This document shows, piece after piece, positions 11,975 to 21,875 of a stretch of DNA of 64,000 nt. The stretch is from Mactromeris polynyma (Eukaryota > Mollusca > Bivalvia > Venerida > Mactridae). The stretch is taken from contig JASFXZ010000003.1 in assembly GCA_032209605.1 (NCBI GenBank), positions 33,568,762 to 33,632,761 on the forward strand, written 5' to 3'. The translations under genes were made by a program, and so were the position numbers. Positions within the stretch are counted from its first letter, which is position 1, and every line of letters begins with the position of its first letter. The notes under the pieces are model-generated. The model ran no database searches and was not told where the DNA came from. It saw only the letters and a list, made by a program, of their open reading frames with translations.

Positions 11975-12375
11975 CCGCGTTCAGTAAATTCCGTTGCGGC
12001 GTAGCTCCTCTACGAATAGAGACCGGTCGTTATTAACGTATTCCAGTATATGGCCGAAAATGTCCGTTCTGTGACAATGTTGAGGATGAGAGCCATGTTT
12101 TGTTAGAATGTAATTTGTATGCTGATTTAGGCAAAGTTTGTACGCTAAGGCGGTTGCCATTGATAATAATTTTACGCACCTGTCTAAAAATGATAAGTTA
12201 GTCTTCCTTTTTAACAACTCGGATATGATTAGGATATGTGCCAAAACCTGTCATAATATTTTACAGCGTCGCACTTTCTATCTCTGTAAATAATGCACAT
12301 ATTTTTATGTATAATTGTATGTCATAGCTTTTATTCCATCTGAAAAACAGCTGTTAATTAAATTAAATGGATTTC
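11975..12375 (+). pseudogene. LINE ORF2 3'-terminal fragment
   Basis: The plus strand encodes FSKFRCGVAPLRIETGRY, a stop, then RIPVYGRKCPFCDNVEDE and SHVLLECNLYADL. After a frameshift it reads AIDNNFTHLSKNDKLVFLF and CHNILQRRTFYLCK, then stop. This matches the C-terminal zinc-knuckle region (C-x2-C ... H-x4-C) and end of CR1/Crack-like LINE ORF2 proteins, followed by a 3'-UTR-like tail containing CCATCTGAAAAACA. It lies inside element copy B, in a part that copies A and C lack. Confidence 0.75.
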
Positions 12376-13684
12376 ATAAGATATTTTTTTAAGTATGCAC
12401 AATAGTGCACGAAATTATTCAGTTTCTTACACAGGTTTTTGTTTTATTATTATTTTTAGTAACAATTAACAACTGTGTGTGCATATATGTAATTATTTAT
12501 TACGCTATATTGCATAACGTTAATATCTTAACGTATAGGGGATAACGTGTTTGTAAACAAAACAACCCGATTCCGCGCATGCGCAGTTAACTGGTGGGTA
12601 AAAGCGTAAAAGGCGGCGGCGCCGTACTATACAACTAATATGGAATGAATGACACGGCGGTAGCCATTTATTTCTTTAATATTTGACATACAATGATGAA
12701 TTTGGCATCAATTGAAAGGTAATGCTCCCAGCTTTCCCACGACATACAAATTGTTTTGGTTTTCAAATAAGACTCTGAAAATGGGCATTTTTCCGTGAAA
12801 TAAATTTCAAACTGTTTTGGTTCGAAAAACACGACTGTAGGTATTTCAATTCTCAATTTACATATGTGCATCAAATCAATACCAGACCAAAGGCTTCCAA
12901 AAATAAAAATAAAAAATTGAAAATCGGTGAATTTTCTGCATCAGAATGTGACTTTGAAAATGAGCACATTTTACGACAAATTATTTTCAATTTGTTTAGG
13001 TTCGAAAATCACGGCGGTGGGTATTAGAACTCGTATTAATCAATTTATGTGCATAAAGTTGGTACCAAATGAAAGATAATGCACCCAGCTTTCTAACAAT
13101 GTAAAATATTGAAGTGTGCGGGTTTTCCGAAAATATTTGTTTATTATGACTTTGACTTTTCTGTATGACATAATAATGTGTATGTGCATACATAATGTGT
13201 TATGTGTGAAATGCATAAATAGTAATTGTTAACATGAACACATATCTAACAAAGACAACAACGTGATATGTTTAATTGTGCGTTTATTTACCTTATCTTA
13301 ATTTTACATTTAGCATTAAAACATATTCAGCATTTATTTGAGTGTCATTCATACACACACATATTAAGACATAGCGGTAGATAAATAAATACACATATAT
13401 CACATGTTAAACAGTTTGTCAATCAACTTTGTCTTGGCTGGTGCTAGGTTGAAAAAGTTGGTAGTCAGATTTGATAAACAATTAAATTGTATGAGAATAA
13501 ATCTTTGCGAAATGTATTGGTTTGAATGGATTCTAATGGATTCTTGGCTAGCGCTATCCTAGATTTGTACGTAATACATAAAGCATATTATCATTGTTCG
13601 GCAGTGCACAGTCAACTTCTCTACCAATGACAAAGTCTACAAAGCCAAGACTCCGTTTTAAATTAGACTAAATTCCTGTACAAC

Positions 13685-14390
13685 TCATGTGATACCACTC
13701 ACTTCTGCTTGATTTGTTTTCACACATCTTACAACATGTTTAATGACATCCAGTAATTTACATGTACAGACGTATTTTATTGTGTGAGACTTATCTTCTT
13801 TACAAGTCATTTTCGGCATTTTCATAACTTTTTGAAACGGTTCAGATTTGTCATTTTCTGAGCATTTTATGAGATGCATCCTCATAGCGGGAATATCAAA
13901 TAGAACATTGGTGATTTCACAATTAAAGTTACAATGCACAAGTTCTGTAACATATGCGATGGCAAATACACAACAATCTGATGTGTTCGTTTGCCTTTGC
14001 ACATCAGGTATTATCACATTTATCGCAAGTTTTTTAGATTCGTCCACATACATTTGTGACAGCTGTATGCTGATATTTGTGTTCACAGTTCTGTTCTTTA
14101 AAATGTCTAAAACTTAAACGTGTGGAGTTGAGTTTGTTTACACTCGCCACCGGGATAACAAAAAAAATAACATAAACGGAGCCAGTTGAATGTTTTTATA
14201 CGACATTACCCATTGGTAAACTTCCGTCCATCAGCATATACAAATAATTGACACTTCTCAATTTTATTTGTATATATGTGTCTGATGGTGACAGCAAAAA
14301 CTGATTGGATGCATATTGGACTCCCACTGGGCCAGACACTGTGAAATGCTGATAAGGGAACTGAATAAGATTGATATCTAGATAGTGCAC
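13685..14390 (-). pseudogene. Ulp1-like (C48) protease plus PHD-finger relic in copy A
   Basis: Minus strand. 14112-13685 reads VLDILKNRTVNTNISIQLSQ, then IIPDVQRQTNTSDCCVFAIA, FDIPAMRMHLIKCSEN and YVCTCKLLDVIKHVVRC. In Ulp1/SENP proteases the Asp of the (V/Y)xDS motif and the Cys of Q...DCG form part of the catalytic triad; here DCG is DCC. A shift of frame then gives EWYHMSCTGI, the end of a PHD finger. A possible upstream exon (14390-14210, with GVQYASNQFLLSPSDTYIQ) ends at a GTAATG donor and joins in phase to an AG at 14113-14114. It has no ATG start. The catalytic His was not identified, so it is not a working protease. The same frame persists in all three copies of the element. Confidence 0.75.
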
Positions 14391-14590
14391 GCCGGGGACA
14401 CTATTGTTTATTGCATAACATTATATAAGTTGTCCAACCCAATACTGGCCTTGTTTCTGCCTCTGTTTCTGATTTCTAGCATGTTATCTTATACGTATAA
14501 TTTCTGGAATTTGTAGAAGTATGTGTTGCAGGATTTATTGAAGATTTCGGAAATAATCCTAATAGTATAAATTGTTGTCTGTCCCTATTT

Positions 14591-14926
14591 TGTAATGTCC
14601 GTCCCCACACTAAATTATTTGCTTTAAAGACTGTAATTGTCAATTTTAAGAAATAATTTTTACTACATGAACTTTTGACATATATTGTAAAATCTTTTGG
14701 ATGATTATACATGTAATAGACACAATATCCTTATATTATCAAAAAGATGACAAATATTTGCATTTTTAGTTGCAGTAGTATAAAATAATTATGTTAGATG
14801 ATCAACTATGAAGTTGATTTTTCTTTCTTTCTGGACAAAATAAAAGTTGTCTATGTACATAAATATTTCCTAAAATGACTTTTATTCACACTTAATAATA
14901 TTATACATAAGGGGACGGACATTACA
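14591..14926. mobile_element. Nested MITE with TGTAATGTCCGTCCCC ends (copy A)
   Basis: Perfect 16-bp inverted ends, TGTAATGTCCGTCCCC (14591-14606) and GGGGACGGACATTACA (14911-14926), enclose AT-rich non-coding DNA. The same MITE is at the same place in copy C (57623-57948), so it inserted before copies A and C separated. The target duplication is not clear. Confidence 0.75.
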
Positions 14927-15244
14927 TAAGTTGATGAGTCGACGGGTCCAGTTTTTCCTGTCAATGGCAGATAGCTACTGTTTCCTTCGCTCTTAATTCT
15001 TCTCATTAGGAATTCTGTGCCATGAAATCATAAACCCTTTCCCCGCTTGTGTGTACAACGAACAACTATGAAAGACTGAATAATAACTTAAAGAATTAAC
15101 AATGTAGATAACGCGAATTAGCGTTATAAACAATATGACGCTGTAACCGGATATCGACTTTCTGCCCACCAGCAATGTTTACATTCGTATAACAGGTGCG
15201 CGTGACGTCACGGCGTTATCCCCTAAACACTATAGCGTCCCGGC

Positions 15245-15985
15245 GTGCACTATCTAGATATCAATCTTATTCAGACCCCTTATCAGCATTTCACAGTGTC
15301 TGGCCCAGTGGGAGTCCAATATGCATCCAATCAGTTTTTGCTGTCACCATCAGACACATATATCCAAAAAAAATTGAGAAGTATCAATTATTTTGATATG
15401 CTCATGGACGGAAGTTTACCAATGGGTATAACGTCGTATAAAAACATTAAACTGGCTCCGTTTATGTTTATGTTATGTTTTTGTTATCCCGGTGGCGAGT
15501 GTAAACAAACTCAACTCCACACGTTTAAGTTTTAGACAGTTTAAAGAACATAACTGTGAACACAAATATCAGCATACAGCTGTCACAAATGTATGTGGGC
15601 GAATCTAAAAAACTTGCGATAAATGTGATAATACCTGATGTACAAAGGCAAACGAAAACATCCGATTGTTGTGTATTTGCCATCGCATATGTTACAGAAC
15701 TTGTGCATTGTAACTTTAATTGTGAAATCACCAATGTTCGATTTGATATTCTCGCTATGCATCTCATAAAATGCTCAGAAAATGACAAATTTCAACCGTT
15801 TCAAAAAGTTATGTAAATGCCGAAAAATACTTGTGAAGATGATAAGTCTCAATCAAAAAAATACGTCTGTACATGTAAATTACCGGATGTCATTAAAAAT
15901 GTTGTAAGATGTGTGAAAACAAATCAAGCAGATTGAGTGGTATCACGTGAGTTGTACATGAATTTAGTCTAATTTAAAACGGAGT
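15245..15985 (+). pseudogene. Ulp1-PHD relic in copy B
   Basis: Plus-strand copy of the gene described at 13685-14390. Possible exon 15245-15425 ends at a GTATAA donor. From about 15524 it reads VLDSLKNITVNTNISIQLSQ, here with the standard catalytic-Asp motif LDS, then QRQTKTSDCCVFAIAYVTEL. A stop follows PFQKVM at about 15815. The frame then continues through YVCTCKLPDVIKNVVRCV to a second stop, with EWYHVSCT-type PHD residues in a shifted frame. The DCC variant is shared with copies A and C. Confidence 0.7.
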
Positions 15986-17100
15986 CTTGGCTTTGTAGAC
16001 ATTGTCATTGGTAGAGAAGTTGACTGTGCACTGCCGAACAATGATAATATGCTTTATGTATTACGTAAAAATCTAGGATAGCGCTAGCCAAGAATCCATT
16101 ATACTCCATTCAAACCAATACATTTCGCAAAGATTTATTCCCATACAATTTAATTGTTATCAAATCTGACTACCAACTCTTTAAACCTAGCGCCAGCCAA
16201 GACAAAGTTATTTGACAAACTGTTTAACATGTGATATATTTGTATTTATTTATCTACCGCTATGTCTTAATATGTGTGTGTATAAATGACACTCAAATAA
16301 ATGCTGAATATGTTTTAATGCTAAATGTAAAATTAAGATAAGGTAAATAAACGCACAATTAAACATACCACGTTGTTGTCTTTGTTAGATATGTGTACAT
16401 GTTAACAATTACTATTTATGCATTTCACACATAACACATTATTTATGCACATACACATTATTATGTCATACAGGAAAGTTAAAGTCATACTAAAAAATTA
16501 TTTTCGGAAAACTCGCACACTTCAATGTTTTACATTGTTAGAAAGCTGGGTGCATTATCTTTCATTTGGTACAAACTTTATGCACATAAATTGATTAATA
16601 CGAATTCTAATACCCCCGCCGTATTTTTCGAACCTTAACAAATTGAAAATAATTTGTCGTAAAATGTGCTCATTTTCAAAGTCACATTCTAATGCAGAAA
16701 ATTCACCGATTTTCAATATTTTTTTTATTTTTGGAAGCCTTTGATCTGGTATCGATTTGATGCACATATGTAAACATGAGAATTGAAATACCTACCGCCG
16801 TGTTTTTCGAACCAAAACAGTTTGAAATTTATTTCACGGAAAAATGCCCATTTTCATAGTCTAATTTGAAAACCAAAACAACATATTTTTATGTCATGGG
16901 AAAGCTGGGAGCATTACCTTTCAATTTATGCCAAATTTATTATTGTATGTCAAATATTAAAGAAATTAATGGCTACCGCCGTGTCTTTCTTTCCATATTA
17001 GTTGTATAGTACTGCGCCGCCGCCTTTTACCCTTTTGCCCACCAATTAACTGCGCATGCGCGGAATCGGGTTGTTTTGTTTACAAACACGTTATCCCCTA

Positions 17101-17666
17101 TTCGAATTGCGTTAACATTAATTGATTGAATTGTCACACCTAAGCAAAGCATGCTTGTTCAATGGTAATACTCATTACTAATAATGTATAATTTTTAGAA
17201 AAACGACAGGTTTTTATATACAAATGTAGTATTTATATTTAATGTATGTAGGCTAGAAGCATGTTTCATTGCTTGCTTAATGCTGAATAAAAGTTGTTGT
17301 TTTAAAAATAAGTGCAAATCTCAATTCAATTCAGTTTATTTAAAAACATTGAAATACAACTGTCACAAAGGATATTTAACAAATATAACACAACTATAAC
17401 ACCAATAAACAAACATAAAATCAATTAACAATTTATTTTTTAAAACAGCAAAACACAATTGTATCGCACATAGTCATTATTTCAGTTCACTTGTTTATTA
17501 TTAGAGTTCACGTATTTGAACTTGCGGTGACAACTATAATATATTTTTAAACACTTCACATTTCCAAAAAAAAATAATACTGAAATACATAAAGCACCAT
17601 AAATCTAGACAATATAACTGTTAAACACGAAAACGCAACAGAATAGATTTGAAGGATTAAATTACT
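17101..17666. other. AT-rich stretch
   Basis: No supported feature seen between element B and the older Ulp1-PHD relic. Confidence 0.5.
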
Positions 17667-17669
17667 CCT

Positions 17670-18159
17670 TCACCATGAACATTTATTACATAGCCATTTG
17701 TCATTATTGTCAGAGCATTCTGAACAACTTGGGTGATACCACTTTATTCGGCAAAATTTGTTTCCATATTTAATCATACTTTCAACAATATCAGGCATAT
17801 TTTGCATATACAGTATAAATTTATAATATTAGTTTTATCTTCTGCATGGCATTTTCGGCATTTTTTCGACATATTATCACATACAGTGTAAAAGATGTGC
17901 CCTCATTTTGGAAATATCGAATCTAACGGCTGACAAATTTACATTGAATTTGTTGATAATAAACTCTGTTAGGAAGGCAATCGCCAATACCCCGCAATCA
18001 AAAGAATTGTCTTGTTTTTGAGTGTCGGGTAATACCACTGACAATGAGGCGATTTTGTATCATACCGGGTATATTTGCGACAACTGAATAATAATGTTTG
18101 TATTCAGTGTTTTGTTGCCTCTCAAGCTATCGATAACGAATATTAGTCCAGTCATTCTA
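17670..18159 (-). pseudogene. Older Ulp1-like protease plus PHD finger relic
   Basis: Minus strand, starting after a TTTTTTCAG acceptor at 18160. It reads LIFVIDSLRGNKTLNTNIII, QLSQIYPV, an in-frame TGA, then YKIASLSVVLPDTQKQDNSF, DCGVLAIAFLTEFI and FDISKMRAHLLHC. Asp of IDS and Cys of DCG match the Ulp1/SENP catalytic residues, and the Gln four to six residues before it matches the oxyanion Gln. After a stop and a frameshift, a PHD-like tail follows: YCICK, MPDIV, KWYHPSCSEC, KWLCNKCSW, stop at 17670-17672. It is about half identical to the element-borne copies but keeps DCG. The exon with the catalytic His was not found. This looks like the ancestral-type gene or a sister element. Confidence 0.75.
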
Positions 18160-18239
18160 CTGAAAAAAAGGCAAATAAAGGGAAAAAATGCACAGAAATG
18201 ATTTTGGCATAAATGTATTGATTAATATCTGCCGTGTAT

Positions 18240-19300
18240 GGAAAAAAAAGTATAGGAAAATCCTACGGTGCGAAATGCTTTTTTTGGGGTAAAATGTACT
18301 AAAAGGTAAAAAAAGTATGAATTTCTGGAATTTGACTATATCAAAATCAGATTTAGCTATAAAAATACCAGAATAACTGTTTTAAATAGACATTATATTG
18401 CACCATAACATACCTTAAGTAATGACACATCATATGTTGTGAACAGTGATTTTTGGGGTAAAATAGTGAAAAAAGCAACAAATTAAAGTGGGAATTTCTG
18501 GAGTTTGTCAATAACTCGACGAAATTTAGCTATAAATTTACCTCATTAACTGTATTTAACAGATATTAAACTGCTCTACAACATACCTTAGGTTCAGAAT
18601 ATTATGCAGTGAAAAAGGTGATTATTTGGGTAAAATGGTAAAAAAGTATAAATGAAAGTGAGAATTTCGGGAATTTGCCAAATATATATTAGACCAGTGG
18701 AAAAATATGCACTGACAAAATTTTGATAGATTTGTGTCATATAAAGCACCACATTTAATATACTAACAGTATAAAACTATCACACTGTGCAAAATGTTAT
18801 TTTTGGGGTAAAATGGTTGAAAATTTAAATAAAAATGGGATTTTTTGGAATTTGCCCAAAACTATGTCAATGTGTGCAATAATACTACCAAAATTACTGT
18901 ATTTAATAGATATCATATTACAGTACAAAATACCTAGGGTATGGAAACATAGTACCGTGTGAAATGTGATTTTTGGAGTAAAACTTTAAAAAAATATTTA
19001 AAAAATGGGAATTTGTCTATTACTATGTCAAATTTTGCAAACAAAACTACCAGAATTACTGTATTAAAATATATTGTATTACGGTACAAAATGCTTTAGT
19101 ACAGAAACATTGTATCTTGTGAAATGTGATTTTTGGGTTAAAACTAAAAAAAATGGGAAATTTTGGAATCGGATAATTTCCCATTCATTTTCACTATTAA
19201 AGTTTCAGAACAGTAATTTTCAACAAATGTTATATTGCAAAATCAATAATATAAATTATAGAAACAGTATATGATGTGTAATGTAATATATATTTGTAAC
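18240..19300 (-). repeat. Left inverted array of about 170-bp units
   Basis: About six degenerate units, each with TGTGATTTTTGGGGTAAAA, an AAAATGGGAATTT block, an AGCAAAACTACCAGAATTACT-like block (split and diverged) and AATAGATATTATATT-type text. They are in inverse orientation to the array at 20190-21800. The segment 18690-18790 best mirrors the outer end of the right array, which suggests the terminal unit of one long inverted repeat, with 18240-18690 an additional outer unit pair. Confidence 0.85.
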
Positions 19301-19304
19301 ATAA

Positions 19305-19600
19305 ATCCACATAAATTGAGGTATTGGCAACCTTTTCAACACACGTAGATGTAGCATACAATGTTCAAACCAAACAATATTGACGTAGTGTCACATCCAA
19401 GAATTGCATGATGGAATATAATATTTTTCACACAACTTTCATCGGGTCCAGAAGTAGTTTCCATGGAGGCCAGAACACGGTCAGGGGAACAAGTATTAGT
19501 TTGCATATATGAAAGGGGGTCGGGGCAAAGTTTGAACATCGTATGTTTTTTTTACGTTTGTTGAAAAGGTTGCAATAACATCAATTTATGTGGACCCCAA
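19305..19600. repeat. Segment bounded by 42-bp inverted repeats
   Basis: TCCACATAAATTGAGGTATT, then GGCAACCTTTTCAACA (about 19308-19350), recurs inverted at 19553-19597 with a few mismatches. The enclosed 200 bp carries a gene fragment on the opposite strand to its partner at 19690. It may be a small TIR element that captured an exon, or an inversion mediated by the repeats. Confidence 0.8.
19336..19539 (-). pseudogene. GCDTTS-type gene fragment (flipped piece)
   Basis: The minus-strand frame contains SCVKNIIFHHAILGCDTTSI followed by LFGLN. The HA-x2-GCDTTS motif is characteristic of a large, uncharacterised family common in mollusc, cnidarian and arthropod genomes. As I recall, its members continue into a WGW segment and a CXC cysteine-rich end. 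The plus-strand fragment at 19690-19925 is that downstream part, so the two pieces lie in opposite orientation here. There is no start, no full domain and no sign of expression. Function is unknown. Confidence 0.6.
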
Positions 19601-19689
19601 AAAACTACCACCTACGTCTGGTGCATCTATGTAGCATAGTTTGTGGGTATCTCTAAAATACAGGACTGGAAAGGACATGATGATAAAAA

Positions 19690-19955
19690 ATGGACCCGCT
19701 AGAATGGGGTTGGGAACTAGTTGGTAACGAACTATATCCAGTGTCAACTGGGAGAGCGCCAGCTCATGCTCACATAATGAAAGTTGTACAGTGCACTTGT
19801 AAAACTGGCTGCCGTACAGTAGCATGCAGCTACAAGAAAGTTGGATTTGAATGTAGTTCAACCTGCTTCACAGTCATGCAAAGGAGTCAGCTGTGAGATT
19901 GTCATCAGCCCAGATTTGGCATTTGACTAAAACATTGTGCATATCTTAAGCTGCA
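19690..19955 (+). pseudogene. WGW/CXC-type C-terminal gene fragment
   Basis: The plus strand reads MDPLEWGWELVGNELYPVST, then MKVVQCTCKTGCRTVACSYK and KVGFECSSTC. A frameshift then leads to QSCKGVSCE. The spacing of Cys residues (C-x-C-x3-C ... C ... C-x3-C ... C-x4-C) is that of the Tesmin/TSO1-like CXC end found in the GCDTTS/WGW family. The frameshift inside the cysteine cluster and the missing upstream part make it a relic. It is the only single-copy-like coding material between the inverted arrays. Confidence 0.7.
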
Positions 19956-20189
19956 TTAAGACACCGACATTGCTTCTATAATCAACTAAATAAACAGTTT
20001 CATGTATGTGAACTTTTTGAACCAATATTACATATTTTACAAAGTTAAAATGTTTAAGTCACTTTTATAAAAATAAAGTTGATATGAACAAATTCACTTT
20101 TAGTATAAAACATTAAATATCAAAATATTACATATTTAAGGCTTGTTAAATTGTTGTGTGATCAAATTCATATGGCTTCCGGAAATCAG

Positions 20190-21800
20190 CATTTTCGTTT
20201 ATGTTTTCAGAACTTTTACCTCAAAACCACATTTCTTGTTTGATTTGATAGCATAATGTTATCATATGTTGTATTGAGAGATAACATGTAGCTTATGTCA
20301 TTGCTGTGACTTTCATTGTTTATTTTTTGTAATCCAGGTATAGGCAAAATATACCAGAAATTGCAACTTTTAGTTATTTCTTTTTTGATATATTTTTCAA
20401 ATAAATATAACATTCTGCATTATAAACTGTTTCTATGATTTAAAGTATTGATTTTGCAATATAACAAGAGTTAAACAAACTATTCTGAAAACTTTATAGT
20501 TAAAATAAACGGGATAATAACATTTTTTGTAGTTTTATCCAAAAAATCACATTTCACACGATACAATGTTTCTATACTTTAGGTAGTTTGAACTGTATTA
20601 TAATATCTATTAAATACAGTATTTCTGGTAGTTTTATTGCAAAATTTGAGTAAGTTATTGGCAAATTCCCAAAATGCCCATTTTTTGTTATTTTCTTAAG
20701 TTTTACCCCAAAAATCACATTTTACTAGATACAATGTATCTATGCTTTTGGTATTTTTAACTGTAATATAATATCTATCACATGAAGTAATTCTGGTAGT
20801 TTTATTGCAAAATTTGAGTAAGTTATTGGCAAATTCCAAAAATGCCCATTTTTGGTTATTTTCTTAAGTTTTACCCCAAAAATCACATTTTACTCGATAC
20901 AACGTATCTATGCTTTTGGTATTTTTAACTGTAATATAATATCTATCACATGAAGTAATTCTGGTAGTTTTATTGCAAAATTTGACATAGTTATTGGCAA
21001 ACTCCAAAAGTTCCCATGTTTTTGGTCATTTTTTTGAAGGTTTTACCCCAAAAATCATATTTCACACGGTACAATGTTTCCATACTATAAGTATTATGTA
21101 CTGTAATATAATATCTATTAAATATAGTAATATTGGTAGTTTTATTGCAAAATTTGACATAGTTATTGGCAAATTCCATAAATTTCCCATGTTTTTGGTC
21201 ATTTTCTTTTAGGTTTTACCCCAAAAATCACATTTCAATTATTACAATGTACATGTATCTATACTTTAGATATTATGTACTGTTATACAATATCTATTAA
21301 ATATAGTAATTTTGGTAGTTTTATTGCAAAATTTGACAAAGTTATTTGTAAATTCCAAAAATTCCCATGTTTTTGGTTATTTTTTTAAAAGTTTTACCCC
21401 AAAAATCACATTTCACATGGTACAATGTTTCTATACTTTAGGTATTATGTAATAAAATATCTATTAAATAAAGTAATTCTGGTAGTTTTATTGGAAAAAT
21501 TGACATAGTTATATGCAAATTCCAGAAATGCCCATTTTTTGTGATTTTTTTTAAATTTTACCCAAAAAAAGCATTTAACACTGTTCAATGTTTCTATACT
21601 TTAGGTATTTTGTACTGCATGCAATATCTATTAAATACAGTAATTCTGGTAGTTTTATAGCAAAATTCGACATAGTTATTGGCAAATTCCAGAAATTCCC
21701 ATTCTTATTTAAATTTTCAACCATTTTACCCCAAAAATCACATTTTGCACCGTGTGATTGTCCTATACTTTTAGTATATTTAATATGATGCTTTATATGA
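20190..21800 (+). repeat. Right inverted array of about 170-bp units
   Basis: About eight clear units (starts near 20545, 20711, 20878, 21048, 21225, 21398, 21562, 21735) with TTTTACCCCAAAAATCACAT, TACAATGTTTCTATACTTTA, TAATATAATATCTATTAAAT, GGTAGTTTTATTGCAAAATT and TTGGCAAATTCC. A more degenerate unit lies at 20190-20400. The two units at about 20711 and 20878 are nearly identical, which indicates recent local duplication. Confidence 0.92.
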
Positions 21801-21875
21801 CACAAATCCACTCAAATTATTTCTGTGCATTTTTTTCCCCCAATTTTTTTTTTTGGACTGGACTATATAGACTCA

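Larger units (their letters stand above)
12538..15223 (+). mobile_element. GGGGATAACG element, copy A (inner, complete)
   Basis: A complete 2686-bp element. Inverted termini are GGGGATAACG and CGTTATCCCC, flanked by a TA target duplication (12536-12537, 15224-15225). It sits inside copy B in opposite orientation. The left end carries GTAAACAAA and GCGCATGCGC (12575-12584); the right end carries TGACGTCA (15203-15210). The left third holds three degenerate repeats of about 190 bp, containing the CCCAGCTTTC and TTCGAAAAACACGGC motifs. The minus strand carries a broken Ulp1-PHD gene. A 336-bp MITE is nested at 14591-14926. No transposase is recognisable, so it is probably non-autonomous. Confidence 0.9.
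11834..17098 (-). mobile_element. GGGGATAACG element, copy B (outer, interrupted)
   Basis: The left boundary GGGGATAACG at 11834 starts a block that matches the reverse complement of copy A's right end at about 43 of 48 positions. The right boundary CGTTATCCCC ends at 17098, with TA on both sides (11832-11833 and 17099-17100). 15226-17098 is the reverse complement of the left 1.86 kb of copy A. Copy A occupies 12538-15223, leaving about 2577 bp for B. Its right-hand part (11880-12537) differs from copy A and contains a LINE 3' fragment. B therefore predates A's insertion. I cannot assign a superfamily: TA duplication recalls Tc1/mariner, but the ends do not. Confidence 0.85.
18690..21875. mobile_element. 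Candidate foldback-type element with array-built inverted arms
   Basis: The two arms (about 18690-19300 and 20392-21875) are inverted copies of each other made of tandem 165-177-bp units. Outer ends pair as TATATTAGACCAGT against TATATAGTCCAGT. Inner ends pair around AAATCAATA-ATATAAATTATAGAAACAG against its mirror near 20430. The 0.9-kb centre carries pieces of a GCDTTS/WGW-type gene. No transposase or clear target duplication is visible. It could also be an inverted duplication of a satellite array around a gene. Confidence 0.55.

Noticed and set aside
12996..13193. Short frames repeated in the three element copies at their left end
   Set aside because: They differ in frame and stops among copies and overlap degenerate internal repeats. 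Not conserved as protein.
16555..16767. Open frame in element copy B with MCIKSIPDQRLPKIKK
   Set aside because: It arises from the degenerate internal repeats of the element, with no domain. The frame is not kept in copies A and C.
15226..17098. A separate, 5'-truncated third element next to copy A
   Set aside because: The missing end of this copy is at 11834, in the matching orientation, so the parts belong to one outer element interrupted by copy A.
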